Shown here piece after piece: positions 7,560 through 16,846 of a DNA stretch of 29,071 bases (the first letter of the stretch is position 1; every line of letters begins with the position of its first letter). The notes below the pieces were generated by a model that saw only the letters and a program-made list of their open reading frames with translations, searched no databases and was not told where the DNA came from. The DNA is from an uncultured Flavihumibacter sp. (lineage in GTDB: Bacteria > Bacteroidota > Bacteroidia > Chitinophagales > Chitinophagaceae): positions 1-29,071 of the forward strand of contig CAMLPA010000004.1 in the NCBI GenBank assembly GCA_946481605.1. The letters are read 5' to 3'. A program made the position numbers and the translations under genes.

Positions 7560-8744
7560 ATGCTTCTTCATTTGGCCAGCGATGAAAAATTTATTGATCA
7601 TGTTATCGATGTATTTGAGATAGTAAATCCAGGCAATAATGTGTATATCATTCCCTTGGAAGACAAGGAAGAACCGAAATTTCTGAAGCGCAGGGGGATA
7701 AACATTCTGATTGGCGACTTAAATGGAGAACATATCCAGCACGCTTTGGCGCTGATGGATACTTATAGTGCCGTTATTGTTCACAATCTTTTTGATAAGT
7801 ATAAGTTTGATGTGATAAAAGCTGCCCCGGTTAATGTGTACTTCCATTGGATGTGCTGGGGCGGTGATCTTTATGGTTTACCTGCCTTACAGTATGAAAT
7901 GTATGGGCCTGAAACTTACAAATACATGGCGTCTGAGCTTGGCTTCAGATGGCGTTTGGGACAAATTGTAAGATCGAAGTTTAAAGGAATTTCAAATGTA
8001 TTGAACAGGTTTAGGTCTAAACAGAATACAGGTGTTCTTTCGATCGCCGGAAGAATCAGGTCTGTTTCAACTGTAATACCCTTCGACTATGAATTGATCA
8101 AGGAGCATATTTCCAGCAAGATTAAATACCTTCCATTTAAATACATGACGATTGAAGATGCCTTGCAGGGCAAAGAGAAGGAATTGTGTGAAGGAATGAA
8201 TTTTCTTGTAGGCAACAGCGCTACATCTACCAACAATCACCTGGATGCTTTCCAAATGCTTAAAGGCGCAATTGGGAATAATAAGGAGGTTTTCTGCCCA
8301 TTATCTTATGGCAACACGGAATATGCTGATGTCGTGGAGCGCCATGGCGTAAAAACTTTTGGTTCTGCTTTTAATAGTTTGCGTACTTTTCTTCCATTGG
8401 ACAAGTATAACGATATGCTCTCCCGGTGCGGCAATGTTGTGATGTTTCATAAAAGGCAGCAGGCAGTTGGAAATATTATAATCGCACTATGGAAGGGAGC
8501 TCGCGTGTTCCTGCATCCGGAAAACCCTGTGTATAAATATTTGAAAGAAGCGGGCGTGCAGGTTTTCTCAGTTCATGAACTTTATATGGAAGAAAAATTA
8601 CCTGACTTTGAATCTCTGGCAAGAATAAACAGGAAGGGCTTAATTGGATTATATGGAAGAGAAAATGTACTAGCTGAAGCCAAACAGCTTTCAGACTATT
8701 TAAAAGCTAATCTTGATGCCGCACAAAAAAAACGACCCAATTGA
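7560..8744 (+). CDS. WecF-like (GT56) 4-acetamido-4,6-dideoxyhexosyl transferase
   Basis: A 394-residue protein resembling TDP-N-acetylfucosamine:lipid II N-acetylfucosaminyltransferase (WecF, GT56), the enzyme that adds Fuc4NAc in enterobacterial common antigen. Family signatures visible are HWMCWGGDLYGLP (from about residue 96), FLVGNSATSTNNHLDA (from about 215), CPLSYGN and the C-terminal FHKRQQAVGNIIIALWKGARVFL. I chose ATG 7560 (MLLHLASDEKFID); an in-frame TTG at 7542 would add six residues. The C-terminus overlaps the flippase start as TTGA. It probably acts on the cytoplasmic face of the inner membrane, transferring the sugar made by the two preceding genes to a lipid-linked intermediate. 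Acceptor and exact sugar are inferred. Confidence 0.85.
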   Translation: MLLHLASDEKFIDHVIDVFEIVNPGNNVYIIPLEDKEEPKFLKRRGINILIGDLNGEHIQHALALMDTYSAVIVHNLFDKYKFDVIKAAPVNVYFHWMCWGGDLYGLPALQYEMYGPETYKYMASELGFRWRLGQIVRSKFKGISNVLNRFRSKQNTGVLSIAGRIRSVSTVIPFDYELIKEHISSKIKYLPFKYMTIEDALQGKEKELCEGMNFLVGNSATSTNNHLDAFQMLKGAIGNNKEVFCPLSYGNTEYADVVERHGVKTFGSAFNSLRTFLPLDKYNDMLSRCGNVVMFHKRQQAVGNIIIALWKGARVFLHPENPVYKYLKEAGVQVFSVHELYMEEKLPDFESLARINRKGLIGLYGRENVLAEAKQLSDYLKANLDAAQKKRPN

Positions 8745-10228
8745 AAGAAAGTCTGAAACACGCCGCGATTGGAGGTGTTAAATGGACCTCTCTTTCCTCC
8801 GCAGTAGGTGTACTGGGGCAACTGATACAGATGGCCATATTAGCGCGCCTGCTCGATTCCAGCGACTTTGGGTTGATGGGCATTGCAATAGTAGTAATAT
8901 CTTTCTCCACCATCTTCCTTGATATGGGGATGACCAATGTGATTGTTCAACGAAACGACATCACCCGGCGTGAAATGGACAGTCTGTTCTGGTTCAATGT
9001 GCTTACCGGATGCTGTTTATTTCTTATTATTTACTTGTTGGCCCCGGCGATTGCCGGCTTCTACAGGGAAGCAGCCCTGACCTCAATCATTAGATGGATA
9101 GCCTGCTCTTTTCTGATTGTCCCTTTTGAACTTCAGTTTCTTGCCTTAATGCAAAAAGAACTTGATTTTAAAAGTATTGCGCGCCGTGAACTGGTTTCCA
9201 AGCTGATTGGCCTTACAGTGGGAATTATAGCCGCTTATTGCGGAATGGGTGTTTATGCGCTTATTGTCCTTCACCTCACCACCATAACCGTGGCCACGAT
9301 TTGTATCGTTCCACTGGGATGGAAAAGGTACAGGCCGGGGCTTCATTTTAACCCCGGAGAGTTAAAAAGATTCATGAAATTTGGCTCCTTCGTGATGGGC
9401 GACAGTATTATAAATTTCTTTAATCGTTCAATAGATAATCTGTTGATCGGGAAATGGCTGGGGATGGGAACACTTGGAACTTACAATCTGGCAAAGAACT
9501 TTACGATGCGCCCCTATATGATCATCAATCCAATCATTACACAGGTTACCTTCCCTTTGCTGGCCAAATGTAAGGATGATGCCGAACTTTCGCGGAGCAT
9601 TTATAAGAAAACCATTAATTACCTTTCAGCGGTCAATTTCCCTGTATACCTGTTTATTGCGCTTTTCTCTGAAGAGGTGGTGGCTATTCTATATGGGGGA
9701 AAATGGTTGGAGATAGTGCCAGTATTGAGGGTCCTTGCGCTGTGCTTCCTCATGCGATCGGTCTTTAATCCAATGGGGCCCCTTTTTATTTCCAGGGGAA
9801 AACCGCAGTTGTCTTTCTATTGGAACCTTTCCCTTATTTTTCTGATTCCTGTTGTCATTTATTTAAGTGTACCTTATGGAGGATTCACTGTGGCTGCTGC
9901 CCAGTTTGTATTAATGTTTTTTTTATTGATACCTGCATGGAAGTTCCTCCTGTTCCCGGTATTGGGAATTAAGTTACTGGAATACCTTGTTCAGATATGG
10001 ATTCCACTCCGCACAACCTTGGCAGCGCTTATTTTACCAGCTTTGTTTAAGTGGCTTGGGGTATCTGGGTTTCCGGTGCTGAATATTATTGCTGGGGGAA
10101 TCCTCTTTTCTGTGGGGTACTTGTTTGCTTTACGGTGGCTGAATACGGAGATATGGGTGTTAATGATGGAGCAGCCAAAAATTAAAAGGATTTTTGGATT
10201 GCTGAAAAAAGTTAAACTGTCAAAATGA
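8741..10228 (+). CDS. wzx: Wzx-type polysaccharide flippase (MOP superfamily)
   Basis: A 495-residue integral membrane protein with about 12-14 helices, of the WzxC-like branch of polysaccharide transporters (MOP exporter superfamily). The N-terminal GGVKWTSLSSAVGVLGQLI followed by ILARLLDSSDFGLMGIA is highly typical. It moves undecaprenyl-linked repeat units from the inner to the outer leaflet of the cytoplasmic membrane. The only start that gives this N-terminus is TTG 8741-8743, which overlaps the previous stop as TTGA, the same geometry as an ATGA junction. The stop overlaps the next start as ATGA (10225-10228), so translational coupling is likely on both sides. The many small hydrophobic residues toward the C-terminus are normal for the family. 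Confidence 0.93.
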   Translation: MKESLKHAAIGGVKWTSLSSAVGVLGQLIQMAILARLLDSSDFGLMGIAIVVISFSTIFLDMGMTNVIVQRNDITRREMDSLFWFNVLTGCCLFLIIYLLAPAIAGFYREAALTSIIRWIACSFLIVPFELQFLALMQKELDFKSIARRELVSKLIGLTVGIIAAYCGMGVYALIVLHLTTITVATICIVPLGWKRYRPGLHFNPGELKRFMKFGSFVMGDSIINFFNRSIDNLLIGKWLGMGTLGTYNLAKNFTMRPYMIINPIITQVTFPLLAKCKDDAELSRSIYKKTINYLSAVNFPVYLFIALFSEEVVAILYGGKWLEIVPVLRVLALCFLMRSVFNPMGPLFISRGKPQLSFYWNLSLIFLIPVVIYLSVPYGGFTVAAAQFVLMFFLLIPAWKFLLFPVLGIKLLEYLVQIWIPLRTTLAALILPALFKWLGVSGFPVLNIIAGGILFSVGYLFALRWLNTEIWVLMMEQPKIKRIFGLLKKVKLSK

Positions 10229-11349
10229 AGATAGGTATTATATATACGAAGTTTTATCCGCTTGGCAGCAGCGCTTCGGCGCATGGGTACTATCTTTTCA
10301 GCAACCTGAAGAACATGGGGCATGAGTTGCATACACTGGGTATGGGGCCTAATGAAATTACCACCGATCATCCAAAATCATTGAAGGGGTTATGGCGTTT
10401 TTTCAGGAGTATTGAAGTGATCTATATCAGAATAAATCCCTGGTTGTGGAACGATTGGTTTTCTCTCTTGAAATTACTATCCCTGGGCCGCATTAAGGTC
10501 ATCTGGGAAGTAAATGCACCTGTGGAAGAAGTACTGGGGGGATGGGGTGGAAACGCTCCTGCCAAGGTCCTGAAATGGATATCCCGTCAGAACTTCAAAA
10601 GGAAAGCGCTCTCCCGTTTTTGCGATGGCACCATTTCAGTGAGCACCGCTTTACAACAGTATTGCGAAAAACAATTACTTGCAGAAAAAAATATAACGAT
10701 AGCGAATGGCTCCGCATACAGGTTCTTTAAAAGGGCTCCACTTGAAAGTTTGAATTCATATCCCCTCCAGGATATCTGCAGGGATAAATTTGTGGTGGTG
10801 TGGGCCGGGAACAATGCTTTTGCATGGCAGGGTACCAATATTATGATGGATGTGGCTGCCCGGATGGCAGCGGAAGATAAAGATGTTGTGTTCATCACTT
10901 TCAGTAACCTATCGGTTTATAACGACCGTATTTTGCCCAATGTGTTTTCGTTTGGCGAGGTGCGGAGTAATTTGCTGCCCGGCTTTTTGTCCTTTGCGCA
11001 TGTTGGCCTTTGTTTGTACAAAGATTACAACTGGTCGCCGATCGGGTTCTACAATTCTCCCCTTAAGTTGTATGATTACCTGAGTATGGAACTCATTGTT
11101 ATCGGAACAAAAATGGGGCAGATTGCCGATGTGCTGGAAGATGGTAAAACCGGTTTTTTTACCAACAACGACGTGGACGATGTGATCAGTAAAATAAGAC
11201 ATGCCAGGGATGCATACCATTCCCTTGAACCGATGAGGACTGCTGCGAGGCAGCTTGTTGTAGATAAATACAATTGGGAGAACGTGGCAGATGAAACAGG
11301 AAAATTTATTGAAGCATGTGCCGGGAAACAGCAGGTGCACAACCGATAG
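10225..11349 (+). CDS. GT4-family glycosyltransferase
   Basis: A 374-residue GT-B fold enzyme. The N-terminal domain starts MKIGIIYTKFYPLGSSASAHGYYL, typical for acceptor-binding domains of GT4. The C-terminal donor domain begins near FVVVWAGNNAFAWQGTN and contains NSPLKLYDYLSMELIVIGTKMG, matching the nucleotide-sugar binding region (PLKLYEYLAMGxPVI in relatives). It starts inside the flippase stop (ATGA) and the next gene begins four bases after its own stop. Donor and acceptor sugars cannot be predicted. It should act in the cytoplasm on the growing lipid-linked unit. Confidence 0.88.
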   Translation: MKIGIIYTKFYPLGSSASAHGYYLFSNLKNMGHELHTLGMGPNEITTDHPKSLKGLWRFFRSIEVIYIRINPWLWNDWFSLLKLLSLGRIKVIWEVNAPVEEVLGGWGGNAPAKVLKWISRQNFKRKALSRFCDGTISVSTALQQYCEKQLLAEKNITIANGSAYRFFKRAPLESLNSYPLQDICRDKFVVVWAGNNAFAWQGTNIMMDVAARMAAEDKDVVFITFSNLSVYNDRILPNVFSFGEVRSNLLPGFLSFAHVGLCLYKDYNWSPIGFYNSPLKLYDYLSMELIVIGTKMGQIADVLEDGKTGFFTNNDVDDVISKIRHARDAYHSLEPMRTAARQLVVDKYNWENVADETGKFIEACAGKQQVHNR

Positions 11350-11353
11350 ATAT

Positions 11354-12298
11354 ATGCGCACACCACTTGTTTCAGTAATTATTCCCAACTACAATACCGC
11401 GGACTACCTGGTGGAGGCCATCCAGTCGGTGCTGGAAAGTACTTTTGATGCTTTTGAAGTGATTGTGGTGGATGACGGAGGTGAGGAATTCGCAGCGCCG
11501 ACAGTGGAAGAAAAGTTTGCCGGAAACCAAAAGATTCTGCTGATACGGCAGGACAACAAAGGGCTGGCGGGCGCAAGGAACACCGGGATACGCGCGGCTT
11601 CCGGTAAATACCTGGTGTTCCTGGATTCAGATGATGTTGTTCTTCCTGAAAAACTTTCCACTCAATACGAATTCCTGGAAGATCATCCGGATGTTGATGT
11701 GGTGTACTCATTGTCTGACTGGTTTTTACACGATGACATGAATTTGCGCAAAAAAGCTAATTTCCCTGTGTTTGAAGGCAATGTCTTTTCCAACCTCCTG
11801 TATGGTAATTTTATTCATGTGAATGCCGCCATGGTAAGAAAGGTAAAAGTTGAACGGGCAGGCTGTTTTAATGAGGCCTACAGGGAGCTTGAAGATTGGG
11901 ATTTGTGGCTCCGCATGGCAATAAATGGCAGCCGTTTTAGTTGCATCCACACAGTACTATCTTTAGTACGGCTTCGTAAAGGAAGTATGACGAGCAACCA
12001 ACTAAAGATGGACCGCGCCATGGTTAAAGTATTGCAGCAGTTGTTGCCACTGCTTAAGCAAGACCATCGCTTTTATGAGCAGGTAAAAGTAGGTTACTTC
12101 CACGCTTTGCACCTATTTAAGGTTAATGCCGGTTATAAAAAGGGATTTCTTGTTTCACTGTTTGATGCTGTGAAAGAATGCGGCATGCCATTCCTGCCGA
12201 AGGCCTTCAAACTGGCTTTAAAGTCAGCGTATTCAGTTTTCAGAAAACCTTCCAACCCAAATACGAAAGAACTTGAAGCATACTGGGCAAATAAATGA
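11354..12298 (+). CDS. GT2-family glycosyltransferase
   Basis: A 314-residue GT-A enzyme. Signatures in order are VSVIIPNYNTADYLVEAI at the N-terminus, VIVVDDGG (nucleotide binding), AGARNTGIRAASG, FLDSDD (the metal-binding DxD equivalent) and ELEDWDLWLRMA (catalytic ED region). I placed the start at ATG 11354; an upstream in-frame ATG at 11291 would add 21 residues overlapping the previous gene, and MRTPLVSVIIPNYN is the normal GT2 beginning. Its 3' end overlaps the next glycosyltransferase by 26 bases. The C-terminal third has no further recognisable domain. Confidence 0.9.
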   Translation: MRTPLVSVIIPNYNTADYLVEAIQSVLESTFDAFEVIVVDDGGEEFAAPTVEEKFAGNQKILLIRQDNKGLAGARNTGIRAASGKYLVFLDSDDVVLPEKLSTQYEFLEDHPDVDVVYSLSDWFLHDDMNLRKKANFPVFEGNVFSNLLYGNFIHVNAAMVRKVKVERAGCFNEAYRELEDWDLWLRMAINGSRFSCIHTVLSLVRLRKGSMTSNQLKMDRAMVKVLQQLLPLLKQDHRFYEQVKVGYFHALHLFKVNAGYKKGFLVSLFDAVKECGMPFLPKAFKLALKSAYSVFRKPSNPNTKELEAYWANK

Positions 12299-13223
12299 GG
12301 TAGAACTAAGTATTATAGTTGTTTCTTACAATTGCGCGGAGGTAATTCAGCAATGTATTGAAAGTGTATTGGCTTTCTGTGAAAATACAGAACTAATTGT
12401 GGTGGACAATAATTCCACAGATGGTACGAGGGATATTTTAAGCCTATACAGCAACCGTTGCAAAATGGTGCTGAACAATACCAATGAAGGTTTTACAAAG
12501 GGATGTAATATTGGAATTGAGAAAGCAGTAGGAGAATTCCTTATGTTACTGAATCCCGATGCCTATTTTGTTGATAACAGCGCTCAGTTGCTGGTGAATG
12601 AGCTGAAGAAAGAGCCGGGCTTAGGAGCAGTGGCGCCAAATTTATATTTCCCGGACGGTTCAGTGCAGAATTATATACGCACCTTCCCTTTTATATCCGG
12701 AATATGGGTAGAGCATTTTGTGCCTTCCAGGTTTTGGAACAAATTTCCTGCTTACAGAAAATATACTTGTCAGGGGTTAGACCTCAGCAAAAAGCAATAC
12801 CTGGAGCAACCGGCAGGCGCCGCTATTGTTTTCAGAAGTCAATTCAGCATGGATGAAACTTATTTTATTTATGGTTCAGATGTGGCGCTGTGTAAAGACG
12901 TTTACGAAGCAGGCATGAAGGTGATGCTTGTGCCAGAGGCAAAAGTGTATCATCATCAGTCAAAAGGAGGAACGGAAAACAGTAATGTGGTATTAAAGAT
13001 GTTTTTACAACTGGATGCCTTGTACGGGTATGGCGCATTCTTCCACAAATACAATTCAAGGCTTTATTTCTATTGTTACAGGTTTTTAATGGGAATAAGC
13101 CTTGCATTGGTTGCAGGTGCTACAATATTTTCGTCAGCCGAAAAAAGACGGTTAAAATTTCACAGACTTCAATTGTTTATCCAGGGAAAAAATTTCAGGC
13201 ACTATTCCAAACAGCATGATTAG
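12273..13223 (+). CDS. GT2-family glycosyltransferase, rhamnosyltransferase-like
   Basis: A 316-residue GT-A enzyme. LSIIVVSYNCAEVIQQCIES, ELIVVDNNSTDGT, NEGFTKGCNIGIEKA and LLNPDA are the motifs of the group often annotated as rhamnosyl- or GlcNAc-transferase-like GT2; NPDA replaces the usual DxD. A hydrophobic segment near residue 275 (LMGISLALVAGATIF) probably anchors it to the inner membrane. No ATG is available before the first motif; the usable start is TTG 12273, inside the end of the preceding gene. This is the least certain start in the cluster. It overlaps the next GT2 gene by 8 bases. Confidence 0.87.
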   Translation: MKHTGQINEVELSIIVVSYNCAEVIQQCIESVLAFCENTELIVVDNNSTDGTRDILSLYSNRCKMVLNNTNEGFTKGCNIGIEKAVGEFLMLLNPDAYFVDNSAQLLVNELKKEPGLGAVAPNLYFPDGSVQNYIRTFPFISGIWVEHFVPSRFWNKFPAYRKYTCQGLDLSKKQYLEQPAGAAIVFRSQFSMDETYFIYGSDVALCKDVYEAGMKVMLVPEAKVYHHQSKGGTENSNVVLKMFLQLDALYGYGAFFHKYNSRLYFYCYRFLMGISLALVAGATIFSSAEKRRLKFHRLQLFIQGKNFRHYSKQHD

Positions 13224-14130
13224 GAAAATATACTCCGTTATCGTTCATTACAATACGCCTGATGAAGTGGCCCTCCTGGTGGAGGACCTGCTGGCGATGC
13301 CCGATGTTGAACATGCTATAGTGGTGGCAGATAACTGTTCGGAAGAGCATCATTTTTTGAAGCTCAGGGATAAAATCGGTAACCTGGAAAAGGTTTCGGT
13401 TTTTCAGACTGAAAAAAACGGGGGGTTTGCGTATGGCGTAAACGCTGGCTTTGCGCATGCCATGGATTTGGAGAAAGCACCATTTCTCCTCCATGTGATC
13501 AATAGCGATACAAGAGTGGTAAACGGCGCATATCTGGCAAGCGTGGCACAGTTTATCAATACAACCACTGATGCGGGAGTTGTTGGTCCCCTGGTATACG
13601 CAAATAAAAAGAAGGATGTTCAGAACACCATCCTGCCCATCACAACCTTGAAGAGTATACTTTTCTTTAAGAAACTGTATTCCGATAAAAATCCAAGCGC
13701 TGATGCGAAAGAGCCTGCCAGCGTGGATTGTGTGAATGGTGTATGCTTTATGGTGCGCTCAGAAGTATTTGCCGGGGTAGGGGGTATTTCTGAAAAGTAT
13801 TTTATGTACAATGAGGAGCAGGACCTGTGCTTCCGCGTAGGAAAAGCGGGATTTCAGAACTATTTTCTGCCCATCCCCTCCGTGTTTCATGAAGGAGCTA
13901 CCGCTGCGCAGGACGGAGAGCGCCCTGACTGGAGATTCTTTCTGAAAAGGAGAAATCAGGTATTGTTTCTTGCCTTGAACATCAGTAGAATACAGGCATT
14001 GGCTGCCGCTTTGATCTTTGTGGCAACCAGTATTCCCAAATACCTGAAAGCCAGAGAGAAGCCCTATATTTCATGGGGTAAGTTCACATGGCTGGTGATT
14101 AAACCTGTTTGGAATGCAAAGAAAAATTAA
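13216..14130 (+). CDS. GT2-family glycosyltransferase
   Basis: A 304-residue GT-A enzyme beginning MIRKIYSVIVHYNTPDEVALL. It carries HAIVVADNCSEEH (nucleotide binding), KNGGFAYGVNAGF and VINSDT in place of the DxD motif, then CVNGVCFMVRSEVF and FMYNEEQDLCFRVGKAGF near the catalytic site. The C-terminal part has an amphipathic/hydrophobic stretch (LAAALIFVATSIPKYL) that may contact the membrane. It is the third consecutive GT2, all translated from overlapping frames, which suggests three successive sugars in one repeat unit. The downstream LamG gene begins 17 bases inside its end. Confidence 0.88.
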   Translation: MIRKIYSVIVHYNTPDEVALLVEDLLAMPDVEHAIVVADNCSEEHHFLKLRDKIGNLEKVSVFQTEKNGGFAYGVNAGFAHAMDLEKAPFLLHVINSDTRVVNGAYLASVAQFINTTTDAGVVGPLVYANKKKDVQNTILPITTLKSILFFKKLYSDKNPSADAKEPASVDCVNGVCFMVRSEVFAGVGGISEKYFMYNEEQDLCFRVGKAGFQNYFLPIPSVFHEGATAAQDGERPDWRFFLKRRNQVLFLALNISRIQALAAALIFVATSIPKYLKAREKPYISWGKFTWLVIKPVWNAKKN

Positions 14131-16837
14131 ATCGCTTCTTTTGCTGGTAACTGTATGCCTGAGCACAATGCAGGGATATGCCCAGAAGCCCGTGCGCTAT
14201 TGGGACTTTGAAGGGGCTTCACCGCTGAACGAAAAAAATACAGGCGTTTCCATCAACACGAATGCTTATAAGTGTGGTGTTACCCTGGTAGAAGGGATAG
14301 CAGGGAAAGGTGTTTCGTTTGACGGGAAAACATGTATTGCTCAAACCAACGCCCTGCAGAAACTGGGAACGGGCTCCTTCTCAATATCTTTTTTCTTCCG
14401 CGGAACAGATTTTCTTTTTATAGGCTTCCCGAGCCAGCGGTTTTCTCTGTCATTGCAATACCCGTCATTAGGTTTTGCAACGGCTGTTAAATCCGGCAAT
14501 TCATTCAACAGCGATTTCTTTGGAATTACCCTGAATGGATCAGGTGTAACATCTTACAACTATTTATCTGACGGGGCCTGGCACCATTTCGTTTTTGTCT
14601 ATGATATCACTAAAGGCGAGAAACAGATTTGGGTGGATGGGCAACTGCCTGCTTCTTTTGTGCGCAAAGTAGCGCCAGGAAAGCGGCCCTATATAGATCC
14701 ATTTGATGGCTTTAAAGCGGGTGGTGCCATTGATGAGCTGGCCTTTTTCGACAAAGCACTGAATGGAAATGAAATTAATAACTTGTATAAAAAGGTTGCC
14801 GGAGCCAATAATAGCCAGCCGGCAGTAGAGCAACTGGCACAACCAAAGAACAGGCCCGGCGGTTACGACCCTTGGGAGTTTGCACCTGGTTATCCTGAAT
14901 ATACAGTCCAGGCTACAGATCAGTTGCGTCATTTTCCCTCCCCCAGGTTTAAAAAAAGTATTCCGCTTAAAAGGAATGTATCCTGGATGGATATCTCCTA
15001 TCTCCACCGGGAACTTCCGGGCGAAGGAGGAGTTGGATTTGGGAAAGAAAATCCTTCAAAGGCTATCGGGATAACTGAATTACTGGCGGCCAAATGGAAT
15101 TACTATGTGGATATACCGACAATAAGGAATAAGCCTGCTTCGGCCCAAAGGATGTACAAAGATGTTTCCACGGTACCCGGTGCGCTGGTTAAGTTTGCAA
15201 ACGAGCATCCTGAATATCCGGTTTCCACTATACTGATGCAGGCGCAGAACAGTCCTTTGTATGCAGGCTTTGAAAGTGTAAAACCTTACGTGCTTTCGCA
15301 GGAGCTGCCCAACAATTATTACTTCAGCAATCAGGATGGGCGGCCTGTTATCATGAATGGTAAAAAATGGCTTTCTCCGCTTATGCCATCAGACCTGATT
15401 CGCCGCGATGGCATTACAGCATCAAGGTTACTGGACCAGTTGCAACAAGAACTGCGTAAGCCCATAGCGTTGGTGAATGAGAACGGAGAAGTGTTTGGCC
15501 ATGCCTGGAAAGAAGATTTGTTGAAGGCAGATCCGTTGGTATGGAGAGATTATAAAAAATCCGGATTGAACAGATTTGTGTACAGCGCCCGCTTTCAGTA
15601 TAAGTTAGATTCCACTTACAGGGCCGAAGTCCTTAAAAACCGGAGCAGCGCCACACGTTTCTCTTTTTACAATGTGTCTGCCATGAATGCCGGGTACTGG
15701 CCCGATTATGCCGCCCGCAGAAATGTTAACCGCTGGGATTCTAATACCGTCTATGCCACACCTGATCTTTATCCGGCCACGCCTGAAAACTGGGATCGGG
15801 CAAAGGGACCTTTCAATGGTTATGGCCCGGTGGCAGAAGGGCGCGTGCAGGAGATGAAACTTGGAGATTACGCTTTCTCGCCATTTGTTTCCGCAGGCTG
15901 GGGAAAGGAAGAGGACAATATCAGGCCCGCTCAATGGCTGGGTCTGTTGAAGGCGATGGTAATGCTTGGCGCTGATTTCTTTTATACAGGGTACTTCAAT
16001 GTGACCGGCGCAAATGGAAAATGGCCTAACGGCGCAGGGCCAAACGATCCGAGAGGGTATGCTTACCAGGCTGCAATGCCGGCTTATGCCCAGGCACTCA
16101 TCAGTTGGGCTCCCGAGTTTTTTGCCAGAGGTACACTGCTGAATCCCGCCACAGCAGAAAATAAACAACAGCCTTTCAGGTTTAAAGGAAGAACTGCAAG
16201 CGAACTTATACTCGTAAGAAAATTAGACGCGGATCGTTTTCTGATATTCGGTTCCATTCAGTCAACCAGTAATTTATATGGCAATGCACCTGAGCTGACC
16301 AGCACTTCTATTGTGCTGGAAGGAAAAACAATACGTTTTCAGATCCGCCGGCAGGGTAGCGTATACATCCTCTCCCGCATTTCAGGCTCCTGGGTTTTTT
16401 ATCAACTGGATGGATGGCACCAGTATGAGCACCCATATTACTGGAGCAGAAACTGGATACAGGAAGCTGAACTCTCAACAAAAACGAACTGTTCAACGAT
16501 TGTTACAGTGAATGCCCAGGGTTTTGACTTCACCCGGTCATATACCGGGCTGCTGATGACTAAGAACAGCAATGCACAATATGATGATATTTTCCTGGAC
16601 GAAGGGGTTTACCGGCTGAAGGTAACTGCACGTGTGAATGGCAAGGCACCGCAGGCAACTATTGAACTGAAATCCGGAACAAACAAGGAGGTATTCAGGT
16701 TCTCCGGTAAAGAATTGCAGGAAAAGAGAACGGAGTATACGGTCACTATCAATAAAAACAGCACGCACTTCCCTATTAGTGTAACTGCTTTGGATGGCAC
16801 CATACTGATCGATAAAATTCTGATAGAAAAGCAATAA
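14114..16837 (+). CDS. Large secreted LamG-domain protein, putative polysaccharide-binding or -cleaving enzyme
   Basis: A 907-residue protein with a Sec signal peptide (cleavage expected after about residue 23, MQGYA). Residues about 25-230 are a LamG/concanavalin A-like sandwich: GSFSISFFFRG, DGAWHHFVFVYD with KQIWVDGQL, and IDELAFFDKALNGNEINNLY. A long central region (about 245-740) has no family I recognise; features such as FVSAGWGKEEDNIRPAQWLGLL (from about 591) and MVMLGADFFYTGYFN suggest a barrel-type glycosidase-like fold, but no catalytic pair can be assigned. The last 110 residues look like another beta-sandwich (EGVYRLKVTARVNG; ILIDKILIEKQ). It overlaps the preceding GT2 by 17 bases, so it belongs to the operon. 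A role in trimming, binding or anchoring the polymer outside the cytoplasmic membrane is an inference. Confidence 0.8.
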   Translation: MQRKIKSLLLLVTVCLSTMQGYAQKPVRYWDFEGASPLNEKNTGVSINTNAYKCGVTLVEGIAGKGVSFDGKTCIAQTNALQKLGTGSFSISFFFRGTDFLFIGFPSQRFSLSLQYPSLGFATAVKSGNSFNSDFFGITLNGSGVTSYNYLSDGAWHHFVFVYDITKGEKQIWVDGQLPASFVRKVAPGKRPYIDPFDGFKAGGAIDELAFFDKALNGNEINNLYKKVAGANNSQPAVEQLAQPKNRPGGYDPWEFAPGYPEYTVQATDQLRHFPSPRFKKSIPLKRNVSWMDISYLHRELPGEGGVGFGKENPSKAIGITELLAAKWNYYVDIPTIRNKPASAQRMYKDVSTVPGALVKFANEHPEYPVSTILMQAQNSPLYAGFESVKPYVLSQELPNNYYFSNQDGRPVIMNGKKWLSPLMPSDLIRRDGITASRLLDQLQQELRKPIALVNENGEVFGHAWKEDLLKADPLVWRDYKKSGLNRFVYSARFQYKLDSTYRAEVLKNRSSATRFSFYNVSAMNAGYWPDYAARRNVNRWDSNTVYATPDLYPATPENWDRAKGPFNGYGPVAEGRVQEMKLGDYAFSPFVSAGWGKEEDNIRPAQWLGLLKAMVMLGADFFYTGYFNVTGANGKWPNGAGPNDPRGYAYQAAMPAYAQALISWAPEFFARGTLLNPATAENKQQPFRFKGRTASELILVRKLDADRFLIFGSIQSTSNLYGNAPELTSTSIVLEGKTIRFQIRRQGSVYILSRISGSWVFYQLDGWHQYEHPYYWSRNWIQEAELSTKTNCSTIVTVNAQGFDFTRSYTGLLMTKNSNAQYDDIFLDEGVYRLKVTARVNGKAPQATIELKSGTNKEVFRFSGKELQEKRTEYTVTINKNSTHFPISVTALDGTILIDKILIEKQ

Positions 16838-16846
16838 ATCTTAGAG

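Noticed and set aside
15605..16168. 187-codon minus-strand frame inside the LamG gene
   Set aside because: The plus-strand protein is continuous across it with consistent composition; the minus translation is rich in Cys, His and Ile and has no domain-like pattern.
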